Below are positions 46,010-56,321 of a stretch of 64,000 bases of DNA, one piece after another (the stretch's first letter is position 1; each line of letters opens with the position of its first letter). The stretch lies in NCBI GenBank assembly GCA_963730785.1, contig CAVSTF010000013.1, positions 1 through 64,000 on the forward strand. Direction: 5' to 3'. This DNA comes from Bog-473 sp963730785 (GTDB taxonomy: Bacteria > Actinomycetota > Acidimicrobiia > Acidimicrobiales > RAAP-2). The position numbers and the translations under genes are program-made. A model generated the notes under the pieces. The model was not told the DNA's origin. It did no database searches and saw only the letters and a list, made by a program, of their open reading frames with translations.

Positions 46010-46900
46010 TTAGCTGAGCCCCCGCACAATGGCGACCATCTTCTCGCCACATTCGGTCGGGTTCTGGGCCACCTGCACACCGGCGGCGGTCAATGCGTCC
46101 ATTTTGGCCTGGGCCGTGCCCTGCGAGCCCGAGATGATGGCACCCGCGTGCCCCATCTTCCGGCCCGGAGGCGCCGTCACGCCGGCCACGTAGGCCGCCA
46201 CGGGCTTGGTCATGGAGTTGGCGATGAACTCGGCGGCGCGCTCCTCTTCGGAGCCGCCGATCTCGCCGATCATCATGACGGCCTTGGTCTCGGGGTCAGC
46301 CTCGAAGGCGGCCAGGCAGTCGATGAAGTTGGTCCCGGGGACCGGGTCGCCACCGATGCCGACACACGTCGTCTGGCCGATGCCCTGCTGCGACAGCTCG
46401 TGGAGGGCTTGGTAGGTCAGGGTGCCCGAACGTGAGACGATGCCCACCGGGCCACCGGCCAGCGCGATGTCGCCCGAAGTGATGCCGATGTTGCACTTAC
46501 CCGGGCTGATGATGCCCGGGCAGTTCGGACCCAGCAGGCGGGTGCCGGGGAAGTCCTGAACGAGGCGGTTGTAGGCCAGCGCCTCATCTTGGGCGGGGAT
46601 GCCCTCGGTGATGCAGACAATGAAGGCGATACCGGCTTCGGCCGCCTCGATGATGGCGTCGGCCGCCCCTCTCGGTGGCACCGAAATGAACGACGCCGTG
46701 GCGCCGGTCTCCTTGACCGCTTCGGCCATGGAGGCGTAGACGGCGATGCCCTCGATCTCCTCACCGCCACGCTTGGGGTTGGTGCCACCCACGATCTTGG
46801 TGCCGTAGGCCTTGTTGCGCAGGCCGTGGTAGAGGCCCTGGCTGGTCGGGCTGATGCCTTGGATCAAGACCTTGGTGGTCTCGTCGACGAAAATGCTCAC
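46010..46900 (-). CDS. sucD: Succinyl-CoA ligase alpha subunit
   Basis: A 296-residue protein of standard length. It has the CoA-binding QGISPTSQGLYHGLRNKAYG, the conserved LLGPNCPGIISPGKCNIGI and the phospho-His motif KMGHAGAIISGSQGTAQAKM. With SucC it converts succinyl-CoA to succinate, making ATP or GTP. It follows sucC after 72 bases, and its own ATG begins at 46900. The ends are intact. Confidence 0.96.
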   Translation of the reverse strand: MSIFVDETTKVLIQGISPTSQGLYHGLRNKAYGTKIVGGTNPKRGGEEIEGIAVYASMAEAVKETGATASFISVPPRGAADAIIEAAEAGIAFIVCITEGIPAQDEALAYNRLVQDFPGTRLLGPNCPGIISPGKCNIGITSGDIALAGGPVGIVSRSGTLTYQALHELSQQGIGQTTCVGIGGDPVPGTNFIDCLAAFEADPETKAVMMIGEIGGSEEERAAEFIANSMTKPVAAYVAGVTAPPGRKMGHAGAIISGSQGTAQAKMDALTAAGVQVAQNPTECGEKMVAIVRGLS

Positions 46901-46972
46901 GTTCTTTCCTCTGCTGTCGTGTGGTTCAGTGGAGTTCGGTTAGGTGGGGGTGGCGCTCGGGGGCGGTGACGC

Positions 46973-48115
46973 TCAGGCCTTGGCCAGAGCCACGACTCGG
47001 GCGGCGGCCTCAAGCATGGTCGGCTCGGCGATCAGCGAGTCGGACAGATGGTCGGCCAGCAGGGCCCGACCTTCGACGGCGTTGGTGCCATCGAGGCGCA
47101 TGACCACCGGGGAGTTCAGCTTGACCCGGCTCATGGCCTCGATGATGCCCTTGGCCACATCGTCCACTCTCGTAATCCCACCGAAGATGTTGACGAAGAT
47201 GGCCCGCACGGCCGGGTCGGCGTTGATGACCTCCATGGCGGCGGCCATGACGTCGGCGTTGGCGCCTCCACCAATATCGAGGAAGTTGGCGGCCTCGCCA
47301 CCGGCCTGAGTGACCACGTCCAGCGTGCTCATGGCCAGCCCGGCCCCGTTGGCGATGATGCCGACGGAGCCGCTGAGGCCGATGTAGTTGAGCCCCTTCT
47401 CCTTGGCCATCTTTTCCCGGGGGTCGATGTCGGAGTCGTCGTTGTACTCCTCCCACTCGGGGTGGCGGAAGGTGGCGTTCTCGTCCAGCGTGACCTTGGC
47501 GTCGAGGGCGTGCACTTTGCCCTCCGGCGTGAGGATGAGCGGGTTGATTTCGGCCAGGTCGCAGTCGCCCTCGACGTAGCAGGAGTAGAGCCGGACCAGC
47601 AGCGTGGCCGCCTGGTCACGAGCCTCCGGGTCGAGGTTGGCCCGCTCCACCCATTCACGGGCGGTGGGCTCGTCCAGCCCGACAATCGGGTCAATGTGGA
47701 TCATGGCGATGGCGTCAGGGTTGGTGACGGCCACCTCCTCAATCTCCACGCCACCCTCGGCGGAGAGCATGCCCAGGTGCTTCTTGTTCGGGCGGTCCAG
47801 CGTGAAGCTGGCGTAGTACTCCTTCGAGATGTCGGAGGCGTGCTCCACCCAGAGGCGCTTGACCACGTGGCCCTTGATGTCGAGCCCGAGGATGTTGCCG
47901 GCATGGAAGCGGGCCTCATCGGCGTCGGCGGCCAGCTTCACTCCGCCGGCCTTCCCTCGACCACCCACCTTGACCTGGGCCTTGACCACCACCGGGTAGC
48001 CGGCGGCGTCCGCCTGCTCGACGGCCTCATCGACAGTGTCGGCCACCCCTCCGGGCGAGGTCGGGATGCCGAAGCGGGCGAAGTACTGCTTGCCCTGGTA
48101 CTCGTAGAGATCCAC
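46973..48115 (-). CDS. sucC: Succinyl-CoA ligase beta subunit
   Basis: About 380 residues. It starts VDLYEYQGKQYFARFGIPTS (GTG at 48115, with an AGGAG site upstream), then has the ATP-grasp VVKAQVKVGGRGKAGGV, the metal region EINPLILTPEGKVHALDAKV, and SVGIIANGAGLAMSTLDVV. The C-terminal ligase domain ends VALAKA. Open frame upstream of the GTG lacks family similarity. The 255-base gap to pcrA upstream shows no clear gene; only a weak 32-codon frame is seen. Confidence 0.95.
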   Translation of the reverse strand: MDLYEYQGKQYFARFGIPTSPGGVADTVDEAVEQADAAGYPVVVKAQVKVGGRGKAGGVKLAADADEARFHAGNILGLDIKGHVVKRLWVEHASDISKEYYASFTLDRPNKKHLGMLSAEGGVEIEEVAVTNPDAIAMIHIDPIVGLDEPTAREWVERANLDPEARDQAATLLVRLYSCYVEGDCDLAEINPLILTPEGKVHALDAKVTLDENATFRHPEWEEYNDDSDIDPREKMAKEKGLNYIGLSGSVGIIANGAGLAMSTLDVVTQAGGEAANFLDIGGGANADVMAAAMEVINADPAVRAIFVNIFGGITRVDDVAKGIIEAMSRVKLNSPVVMRLDGTNAVEGRALLADHLSDSLIAEPTMLEAAARVVALAKA

Positions 48116-48370
48116 TGCGATGCCTTCTCCTTGTATCGGTGGGTGCTGCCATAAGTGCTGCCAAAAGTAAGACGGTGCCCTGTTTAACGGATCCACCGCG
48201 TGACGGGTATTCGGTGTTGCGGTGCGGATCAGCCGGTGGGCGCCTCGTGCCAGTGGGCGACGACCACCCGGCAGGGATGCCTCATCAAGCGGGAATGATA
48301 GGGAAGCCCCAGGTAAGACGCCAGACCGAGCTTGTTCCCAGCTTCGGCGTCAGGCCGGGAAGGTGCCGTC

Positions 48371-50758
48371 TCAGGCGCGGCGCAACGGGGTGGCCGACAG
48401 CAGCAGGCCCTTCTTGCCCACCGAGTCGAAGTCAACGGTGGCCTGGGCCCGGGCGCCCTCGCCCTTCGTATCGATGACCACGCCATGCCCCCAGTGATCG
48501 TGCACGACCTCGTCGCCCGCCACCAGGGCCAGCTCCTCGGCCCCGGTAGTCGAACGTGGGCCGGCCGGCCGGATCGGGAGCGCCTCGGCGGACCGGAAGG
48601 TCCCGGTCCCGAAGGTGGATCCCGACGGGGACGAGTCGCGATCCCATCGATTGTCGTCGCGCTCCCAGCGGTCGGTGGAGTAGTTCCGCTGCGAACGGGT
48701 GGTGACCAGCCCGACGTCCTTGATCAGCTCGGCGGGGATCTCCCCCAGGAAGCGGCTCGGGATGTTGTGCTGGGTCCGCCCGAAAATGGTGCGCATCCAG
48801 GCATGGGAGATGGCCAGATGGCGCCGGGCCCGGGTGATACCGACGTAGAAGAGGCGGCGCTCCTCTTCCAACTCCAGCGGCTCACCGAGCGTGCGGAAGT
48901 GGGGAAAGATCCCGTCTTCGAGGCCGACCACGAACACGGCCGGGAACTCGAGTCCCTTGGCCGTGTGCAGGGTCATGAGCGAGACCTGCGATCCATCACC
49001 GTCGACTTCGTCGGCGTTGGCCGTCAGGGCCACCGTCTCCAAGAACCCCACCACGTCGTCGAACTCGCCGGCCACACTGCCCAGTTCGGCGATGTTCTCA
49101 ATCCGTCCGTCCGCCTCATGGGAGTGTTCGGCCACCAACTCGGCCATGTAGCCGGTGCGGTCGGCCACCAGTTGCACGAAGTCGGCCGGGTTGACGGTCA
49201 ACACCAGCGGGCGCAGCTCGCCCAGCGTTTTCGACAGCTGCTGGGCCCCCTTGAGCGCCTTGCCCGACAAGCCGGCTTCTTCGGCCCGGTCGATCGCTTC
49301 GGCAAAGGAGACCCGGTTGACCTGGGCCCAGGCGGCCAGCCGGGCCACCGAGGTATCGCCGATGCCGCGCTTGGGCACGTTGACGATGCGGCGAGCCGAG
49401 ACCTCGTCATCGGGATTGGCCAGCACCCGCACGAAGGCCAGGATGTCCTTGACCTCTTTGCGGTCATAGAACTTGGCGCCGCCCACCACCTTGTACGGGA
49501 TGCCGGTGTAGATGAAGGAGTCCTCCAGCGGCCGGCTCTGGGCATTGGTGCGGTAGAAGATGGCGATGTCGCCCCAGTTCAGCGACTCGGCCGTCCGCAG
49601 CCGCAGGATCTCACCCGAGACCCACGAGGCCTCGTCCCGCTCGTCCTCGGCCCGGTAGCGCAGCACAGGGTCGCCGGCGTCGCCCACGGTGAACAGCGAC
49701 TTGGCCGGCCGGCCCAGATTGTTGGCGATCACCGCGTTGGCGGCGCTCAAGATGGTCTGGGTGGAACGGAAGTTCTGCTCCAACACAATGGTGGTGGCGT
49801 TGGGGAAGGCCCGCTCGAACTCGAGGATGTTGCGGATGTCGGCGCCCCGCCACTTGTAGACCGATTGGTCGGAGTCGCCCACCACGCAGACGTTGCCGTG
49901 CTTCTTGCCGATGAGCTCGATGATCTCGTTCTGGGCCCGGTTGGTGTCCTGGAACTCGTCGACCAACACATGGCGGAAGCGCTCCTGGTAGGCCTCGCGG
50001 ACGTCGTCGCAGGCCTGCAACAGGTTGGCCGTCACCATGAGGAGATCGTCGAAGTCCATGGCGTTGGCCGCCAGCAGGCGCTGCTGGTATTCGGCGTACA
50101 CATCGGCGATGCGACGGGCGAACGGATCGGGTTCGGAGCGGGCGCGCTCGCGGAAACTCTCGAAGTCGATGAGCTCGGACTTGGCCTGGCCGATGACGGC
50201 GGCCACGGTCCGTGGGGGGAGTCGCTTCGTATCGAGCCCCATCTCGGCCACGATCATCTCAATGAGGCGGCGCGAATCGGTGTCGTCGTAGACGGTGAAG
50301 GACGAGCGGTAGCCCAGCCGGTCGGCGTGGCCCCGCAGGATCCGCAGGCACGACGAGTGGAAGGTCGACACCCACATCTTCTCGCCCACCGGTCCCACCA
50401 GGTCGGCCACCCGACTGCGCATTTCGCCGGCGGCCTTGTTGGTGAAGGTGATGGCCAGCACGCCCCACGGCGGGGCGTCACCGCTCGCCAGCAGGTGGGC
50501 GATGCGACGGGTGAGCACCCGCGTCTTGCCCGAGCCGGCGCCGGCTACCACCAGCAAGGGGCTCCCCCGGTGCTCCACGGCGGCCCGCTGGGGCAGCGTC
50601 AGATCATCGACCAGCTCCGCCAGTCGGCGCCGGTTGGCGTTGCGTTGGGTCTCGGACGAGTCCGGGCCGGCCGACTCGAATTCGGCCGCCGCGAAGAGCG
50701 AGTCGTCCAGCTGCGGCTCGTACTCGGGCTCAGTCGGGGGTGGGGCGCTTACTCCCAT
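48371..50758 (-). CDS. pcrA: UvrD/PcrA-type superfamily 1 DNA helicase
   Basis: A 795-residue protein. Motif I is VVAGAGSGKTRVLTRRIAHL, motif Ia AITFTNKAAGEM, motif II VDEFQDTNRAQNEIIEL, motif III VVGDSDQSVYKWRGADI, motif IV QNFRSTQTI, motif V SLMTLHTAKGLEFPAVFVVG and motif VI RRLFYVGITRAR. The C-terminus (HDHWGHGVVIDTKGEG) is the PcrA Tudor-like domain. It unwinds DNA in repair and removes RecA or stalled complexes. Its start overlaps the end of guaA by ten bases on the same strand. Confidence 0.96.
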   Translation of the reverse strand: MGVSAPPPTEPEYEPQLDDSLFAAAEFESAGPDSSETQRNANRRRLAELVDDLTLPQRAAVEHRGSPLLVVAGAGSGKTRVLTRRIAHLLASGDAPPWGVLAITFTNKAAGEMRSRVADLVGPVGEKMWVSTFHSSCLRILRGHADRLGYRSSFTVYDDTDSRRLIEMIVAEMGLDTKRLPPRTVAAVIGQAKSELIDFESFRERARSEPDPFARRIADVYAEYQQRLLAANAMDFDDLLMVTANLLQACDDVREAYQERFRHVLVDEFQDTNRAQNEIIELIGKKHGNVCVVGDSDQSVYKWRGADIRNILEFERAFPNATTIVLEQNFRSTQTILSAANAVIANNLGRPAKSLFTVGDAGDPVLRYRAEDERDEASWVSGEILRLRTAESLNWGDIAIFYRTNAQSRPLEDSFIYTGIPYKVVGGAKFYDRKEVKDILAFVRVLANPDDEVSARRIVNVPKRGIGDTSVARLAAWAQVNRVSFAEAIDRAEEAGLSGKALKGAQQLSKTLGELRPLVLTVNPADFVQLVADRTGYMAELVAEHSHEADGRIENIAELGSVAGEFDDVVGFLETVALTANADEVDGDGSQVSLMTLHTAKGLEFPAVFVVGLEDGIFPHFRTLGEPLELEEERRLFYVGITRARRHLAISHAWMRTIFGRTQHNIPSRFLGEIPAELIKDVGLVTTRSQRNYSTDRWERDDNRWDRDSSPSGSTFGTGTFRSAEALPIRPAGPRSTTGAEELALVAGDEVVHDHWGHGVVIDTKGEGARAQATVDFDSVGKKGLLLSATPLRRA

Positions 50759-52314
50759 TCAATGGTGCCCGGCGGCTTCGACGTCACGTCGAGTGCCACC
50801 CGGTTGACGCCATCCACCTCATTGATGATGCGCGAGGCGATGCGTTCCACCAGGTCGTAGGGCAGGCGGGCCCAGTCGGCCGTCATGGCATCGTCGCTGG
50901 TGACGGCCCGGATCACGATCGGATAGGCGTAGGTGCGCCCGTCGCCCATGACCCCGACCGTCCGCACGGCCGGCATGACGGCGAAGCTCTGCCACAGCTC
51001 GCGGTAGAGACCGGCCCGGCGGATCTCCTCAATCACGACGGCGTCGGCATTGCGCAGGATCTCGGCCCGCTCGGCCGTCACCTCGCCGATGATGCGCACG
51101 CCCAGCCCAGGTCCGGGGAAGGGCTGGCGCCACACAATGTCGTGGGGCAGGCCGAGTTCTTCACCCACCGCCCGCACCTCGTCCTTGAAGAGCAGCCGCA
51201 GGGGCTCAACCAGATCAAAGGCCAGGTCGTCGGGCAGGCCGCCCACGTTGTGATGCGACTTGATGTTGGCCGCGGTGTCGTTGCCCGACTCAATCACGTC
51301 GGGGTAGAGCGTCCCCTGGACCAAGAATTTGGGACCCGCTTCTCCTTCGCCCTCGTGGGCGCCGTCGCCGGCGCCGAGGTCCCGGGCCACCTCTTCAAAG
51401 ATACGGATGAAGAATTCGCCGATGATCTTTCGCTTCCGCTCGGGGTCGGTGACCCCAGCCAGGGCCGTGAAGTAACGGTCGGCTGCCTTGACGTGGATGA
51501 GGTCGATCTTGAACTGGCGCCGGAAGGTGTCCTCGACTTGTTCGGCCTCGCCGGAGCGCATGAGCCCCGTATCGACGAAGACGCAGGTGAGTTGGTCCCC
51601 GATGGCCTTGTGCACCAGCGCCGCCGCCACGGCGGAGTCGACCCCACCGCTCAGCGCGCACAGCACCCGATCGGTGCCCACCTGGGCCTGCACGGCGGCC
51701 ACCTGCTGCTCGATGATCGACACGTGCGTCCACCCGGGCAAGCACCCGCAAGCGTCAATGAGGAAGCGTTCGAAGATCTCACTGCCCCGCTCGGTGTGCA
51801 CCACCTCGGGATGGAACTGCAAGCCGAAGATGCGTCGCTCGGCGTCATGGAAGGCGGCCACCGGCGCGTCGGTACTGCTGGCCGTGGCCACGAATCCGGC
51901 CGGCGCCTCGGTGATGGCGTCGCCGTGACTCATCCACACCGTCGAGGTCGACGGCCAATCGGTGCACAGCGGCGAGTTGCCGGTCAGCGTCAGTTCGGTG
52001 CGCCCGTACTCGCCGCGACCGGTGTGCGCCACCGTGCCGCCCAGCTGGAGGGCGATGAGTTGCGCGCCGTAGCAGAGCCCCAAAATGGGGATGCCCAGGT
52101 CGTAGACCGCCGGATCGATACTGGGGGCCGGCGTCTCGTAGACGGACTTGGGCCCACCGGAAAAAATGATGCCCTTGGGATTGCGGGCCTTGAGCTCCTC
52201 CACGCTGATGGTGGACGGCACAATTTCGGAATAGACGTGCGCTTCGCGCACCCGGCGGGCAATCAGTCGGGCGTATTGAGCCCCGAAGTCAACGACGAGG
52301 ACAGTGTCGGTCAC
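50749..52314 (-). CDS. guaA: GMP synthase (glutamine-hydrolysing)
   Basis: About 521 residues. The N-terminal class I glutaminase has the nucleophile Cys in ILGLCYGAQLIALQLGG and the His/Glu pair in LQFHPEVVHTERG. The ATP pyrophosphatase has the P-loop ALSGGVDSAVAAALVH and the C-terminal RQPFPGPGLGVRIIGE. The GTG at 52314 gives the standard N-terminus (VTDTVLVVDFGAQYARLIA). It lies ten bases past the guaB3 stop. It turns XMP into GMP. Confidence 0.97.
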   Translation of the reverse strand: MTDTVLVVDFGAQYARLIARRVREAHVYSEIVPSTISVEELKARNPKGIIFSGGPKSVYETPAPSIDPAVYDLGIPILGLCYGAQLIALQLGGTVAHTGRGEYGRTELTLTGNSPLCTDWPSTSTVWMSHGDAITEAPAGFVATASSTDAPVAAFHDAERRIFGLQFHPEVVHTERGSEIFERFLIDACGCLPGWTHVSIIEQQVAAVQAQVGTDRVLCALSGGVDSAVAAALVHKAIGDQLTCVFVDTGLMRSGEAEQVEDTFRRQFKIDLIHVKAADRYFTALAGVTDPERKRKIIGEFFIRIFEEVARDLGAGDGAHEGEGEAGPKFLVQGTLYPDVIESGNDTAANIKSHHNVGGLPDDLAFDLVEPLRLLFKDEVRAVGEELGLPHDIVWRQPFPGPGLGVRIIGEVTAERAEILRNADAVVIEEIRRAGLYRELWQSFAVMPAVRTVGVMGDGRTYAYPIVIRAVTSDDAMTADWARLPYDLVERIASRIINEVDGVNRVALDVTSKPPGTIEWE

Positions 52315-52324
52315 CGAACCTGAC

Positions 52325-53488
52325 TTAGTGGCCCATGCCCACACCCTGCGACCGTTGGAAGTACTTGCCTTCGGTCTGCAGGGAGGGGGCGACCATGACT
52401 TCGGCCTTCTGGAATTCCTTGACCGTCTCGTACCCGCAGGTGGCCATGGCGGTGCGCAGGGCCCCGAACAGGTTCATGCGGCCGTCGTTCTCATGGGCTG
52501 GGCCAAGCAGGATTTCGCGCAGGCTGCCCCGCACGGCGGTGCGCACCCGAGCCCCGCGGGGAAGGGTGGGGTGGAAGGTGGCCATGCCCCAGTGGAAGCC
52601 GCGGGCCGGGGCCTCGAAGGCCGAGGACAGCGGGGAGCCGATCATGACGGCGTCGGCGCCACAGGCGATGGCCTTGGCCACGTCGCCACCCTTGGACATG
52701 CCGCCGTCGGCAATCACGTGCACGTAGACGCCGGTCTCGTCGAGGTGGCGCATGCGGGCGCCGGCCACGTCGGCGATGGCCGTGGCCTGGGGCACGCCGA
52801 TGCCGAGCACGCCGCGTGAGGTGCAGGCATTGCCCGGGCCGATACCGACCAGCACACCCACGGCGCCGGTGCGCATGAGGTGAAGGCCGGCTTGGTAGGA
52901 GGCGCAACCGCCGACAATGACCGGGATGTCGAACTCACGAATGAACTTCTTGAGGTTGAGCGGCTCGGAGGTCTTCGATACGTGCTCGGCCGATACCACG
53001 GTGCCCTGAATGACCAGGATGTCGAGCTCGGCATCGAGGCAGGCCTTGGCGAATTCCTGCGTCTTCTGCGGCGTGACCGAGGCGGCGGTCGTGATGCCGC
53101 CCGCCTTCATTTCCTTGATGCGGGCCGTGACCAGTTCGGGGATGATCGGCTCCTGGTACATCTGCTGCATGCGGGCGGTGGCCTTGTCGTCGTCCAGCTC
53201 GCGGATCTCATCGAAGAGTGGCATGGGGTCCTCGTAACGGGTCCACAGACCTTCGAGGTTCAGCACGCCAAGACCGCCCAGCTGGCCCAGTTCGATGGCG
53301 GTGGCCGGGCTGATCACGCCGTCCATGGCGGAACCCATCATGGGCAGCTCGAACTCGTAGGCGTCGATCTGCCACTTGATATCGACGTCCTCGGGGTCCC
53401 GGGTGCGCCGGCTCGGCACGATGGCAATGTCGTCAAACCCGTAGGCCTGTCGCCCGGACTTGAAAATGCCGATTTCGATCTCAGCCAT
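52325..53488 (-). CDS. guaB3: GuaB3-type IMP dehydrogenase family protein
   Basis: About 387 residues, starting MAEIEIGIFKSGRQAYGFDD. It has SRRTRDPEDVDIKWQIDAYE, PMMGSAMDGVISPATAIEL, the active-site loop GIGPGNACTSRGVLGIGVPQ and GGMSKGGDVAKAIACGADAV. The CBS pair of GuaB is absent, as in the actinobacterial GuaB3 branch (TIGR01304-type). Whether this branch is a true IMPDH or a related reductase is debated; its place directly before guaA fits IMP-to-GMP flow. The ATG at 53488 is chosen on family similarity. Confidence 0.93.
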   Translation of the reverse strand: MAEIEIGIFKSGRQAYGFDDIAIVPSRRTRDPEDVDIKWQIDAYEFELPMMGSAMDGVISPATAIELGQLGGLGVLNLEGLWTRYEDPMPLFDEIRELDDDKATARMQQMYQEPIIPELVTARIKEMKAGGITTAASVTPQKTQEFAKACLDAELDILVIQGTVVSAEHVSKTSEPLNLKKFIREFDIPVIVGGCASYQAGLHLMRTGAVGVLVGIGPGNACTSRGVLGIGVPQATAIADVAGARMRHLDETGVYVHVIADGGMSKGGDVAKAIACGADAVMIGSPLSSAFEAPARGFHWGMATFHPTLPRGARVRTAVRGSLREILLGPAHENDGRMNLFGALRTAMATCGYETVKEFQKAEVMVAPSLQTEGKYFQRSQGVGMGH

Positions 53489-53700
53489 GTGTTTCGCCCT
53501 CCGGCATTCGATGGGGCCGGTACGGCTCACCGTCCACACCGGCATGTCAAAAGCGAACGCCGGGCCGACACGCCGACGATCCTTCACTTTACTCGCTGGC
53601 ACTCCGGGCCCGGCGCACAATGGTGCTGCTTTTGGCCGTTGGTGGGGCAATTGTCGGGCAAATGTCGACTCCCGGTCGATCTACCCCGGGTCGAGGACGG

Positions 53701-55519
53701 TCACTGGCAGAAGTAGACGGTGAGCTTGGCCACCCGTCCGGGCGCCGCCGCCACCCGCAGGCAGTGATGCGCGATGTAGGCCGCACTGGCCGTGGCGTTC
53801 GGGCGGGCGATCAGGGCCAGATGGAAGGCACCGGAAGCAATGTCGGAACTGATCGAGCTGGGTCGTGGGCGTTGGAATGGTGCCGGTGTAGCCACCGAGG
53901 GGGAGGACCTCCTGCCCGGTGGCATAGATGTACAAGGCGGCGACGGCCGAGGTCTGCGCCGCCATGAGGTCTGGAGCGCCCTTGCGTACGGACTCGATCT
54001 TGACCAACCCGGGCGGCGCGGTCACCGGGCCGAAAACGGCGCGGTTAGCCGTCGTCACGACCTGGGGCTGGAATGGGGTGTCGAAGGCGCCCAGTCCTTC
54101 GGCCACGACGGAAGCGCTGGCCACTGCCGGCACCAGCAGGACGGCGGCGCCCGCCATGATCAATCCGGCCATGTCCACCCGTTGCGACGACGACGCCTGC
54201 CGCGCTCGCCAGGCGGCCCAACCGAGAGCCAACGCGGTCGCGAGGCCGAGCCCAATGGCGACGGCGGCGATCCCACCCGGTAGGCCAGTGCCCTGGGTCG
54301 GCAAGAGCCACGCCGCGTAGGCCACGGTAACCAGCACGACGCTCGCCACCGTCGTCAGCGTGCGGACCTCGCCCCGACGCTCCCAGGCCAGGGCAGCCCC
54401 AATCCCGAGCAAGCCGGCCACGGCCGGCGACAACGCACCGGCGTAGTACGAGTTCATGGTCGTGCTGACCGTGAACACGATGGCCAGCGTCAGCAGCCAC
54501 ACGCCCCACAACAACGCGCCGGCTCGCCACGGGTCAAAGCGCTTCGAGCGACGGCGTTGCCACAGCACGGCCAGACCGGCGAGGAGCGCGGCCGGCAAGA
54601 GCCACCCGGTGTCGCGGCCATAGCCGCTGGTGAAGAGGCGGTCCCAGACCGGCTTCGGCTCAGACTGTGAGAACAGTGGTGACCCCAAGGTCTGAGCCAG
54701 GGTCGCATTGGGTGATTTCTGACCCACCCGTGAGAAACCGTTGTAGTTGAAGACCTGTTGGTAGACGGAGTTGTGTGTGCTGCCGTCCACATAGGGGCGA
54801 TGCGAGGCCGGGGTCAGGGTGACGAACGTCATGTAGGAGAGCGAGATGGCGGCGGCAACCACTCCCAGAACAGCGAGGCGACCGATCCGAGTTACCCACT
54901 CTCCGCGCCCAGCCAGCAGGTAGACCAGGCCGATGGCCGGTAGTACCAGCCAGGCCTCAATCATTTTGGCCTGGAAGGCCAGGCCCACCCAGACGCCGGC
55001 CAGGACGACGTTCCTCCAGCGGCCGTTCATGATGGCGCTCACCGTCGAGTTGGCCGCCAAGACCAGCAAGAGAATCATGAGTGAATCCGGGACGTTGCCT
55101 CTGTCCAGGGTGGTGGTGGCTGGGCTGGCGGCCAACACAACGGCGGCGACCAATCCGGCGAGTGGAGTGGCCAGACGACGCACGGTCCGGAACAGCACGA
55201 GGACGGTCAATGCGCCTTCGACGGCCTGCGGGAGCATGATCGACCACACGTGAAACCCGAAGAGCCGGACCGACAGGGCCTGCACCCACAAAGCGCCCGG
55301 AAGCTTGTCGACCGTTACCGTGCCGGCCGGGTCGAAGGCACCGAAGACAAAGTCGTGCCAGTTGGCCGACATGCTGCGCACGGAGGCGGCATAGAAGATT
55401 TCGATCGTCGAGCCCACATGCCAGGAGTACGCCAAGGCGGCCAGGGCGGCAACGAGTAGCAGCGCTGGACGGGCCCATGACGGCTGGTCCGGCGGGGAAC
55501 GCCACACTTGCCACCTCAA
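53701..55519 (-). CDS. GT39-type (ArnT-like) membrane glycosyltransferase
   Basis: About 606 residues after removing one extra base near 53868, giving TQLDQFDIASGAFHLALI. Twelve or more hydrophobic segments follow an extracellular loop with FYAASVRSMSANWHDFVFGA and FDPAGTVTVDKLPGALWVQA, the acidic active loop of actinobacterial GT39 mannosyltransferases. A later loop has RPYVDGSTHNSVYQQVFNYN. It probably moves a lipid-linked sugar to the cell envelope. A missing base near 55519 may hide a true start near 55568 (MDSTASQLRRRRADRH). Downstream, 53489-53700 shows no gene. Confidence 0.82.
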
Positions 55520-55649
55520 TGCCGATCGGCCCGCCGTCGGCGCAGCTGGGACGCAGTGGAATCCATGCCGGTGTCTTCGACTGGGGTCGCAGTCACGACG
55601 CCCAAGATAGGTGACTCAGTCCACGGGTAGGCCATGCCAAACTCGGCAC

Positions 55650-56313
55650 GTGACTGAGGGCGTCGATGAAAGCGGAGTTGCCTGGGGCATGCGCACGCTG
55701 CTCCATCGGCGCCGCGCTGCACTCGCCGATGGAGCAGCCTCGGTCGGCTGGAAGATCGGCCTCAACGCACCGGCCATCCAGCAGCACTTCGGACTCGACG
55801 GTCCTGTCGTCGGCTGCCTGCTCTCATCCACCGTGATGGCGCATGGTGATCCGATCGCCGTGGGCGGCTGGGCCAAACCGGCACTCGAAGTCGAGGTCGC
55901 TATCAGGGTGGGGCCCGATGGCCACATAGCCGGACTGGCGCCGGCCCTGGAGTTGGTGGACCTGGGCGACTTCTTTGACGAGATCGGACAGATCGTGGCG
56001 GCCAACATCTGTCACCGGGGTGTCGTATTCGGCGACGGAGTTGAGCGGTGATGACCTCTTGGACCTTGTGTCAGACCTTGAGGTGCAAGTCACTTCGGCT
56101 GAAGGAGCAGTGCGCGCCGCTGGCGGACTTGTCGAGCCGCCCGAGACCACGGTGGAGGTTGTTCGGGCCTACCTCAACACCCATGGCGCCACCCTCAGCG
56201 AAGGCGATCGCATCATCGCCGGCTCGCTCATCACTCCCCTGCCCATTGCGCCGGGCGAGCACGTCACCGTGACCTTTGGCGCGCTCGGAAACCTGTCGGC
56301 CCAGTTCACCTAG
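55650..56313 (+). CDS. 2-keto-4-pentenoate hydratase-like (MhpD/FAH fold) protein
   Basis: About 220 residues after removing one extra base near 56045, giving GDGVEGDDLLDLVSDLEVQV. It has VGWKIGLNAPAIQQHFGLDG, the metal-binding ALEVEVAIRVGPDG and, at the end, IIAGSLITPLPIAPGEHVTV and FGALGNLSAQF, matching the FAH/MhpD hydratase fold that hydrates 2-keto-pentenoates in aromatic breakdown. The GTG at 55650 begins the family sequence. No meta-cleavage genes are nearby, so the substrate is open. It converges with the Nudix gene. Confidence 0.78.
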
Positions 56314-56321
56314 CCCTACCG

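Noticed and set aside
48116..48370. A small gene between sucC and pcrA
   Set aside because: Only a frame of about 32 codons with no ribosome site or family pattern; it overlaps the pcrA end in a longer form.
48332..50860. A long open frame antisense to pcrA (842 codons)
   Set aside because: The minus-strand frame carries all helicase motifs. Long antisense frames are expected in GC-rich coding DNA and this one shows no family pattern.
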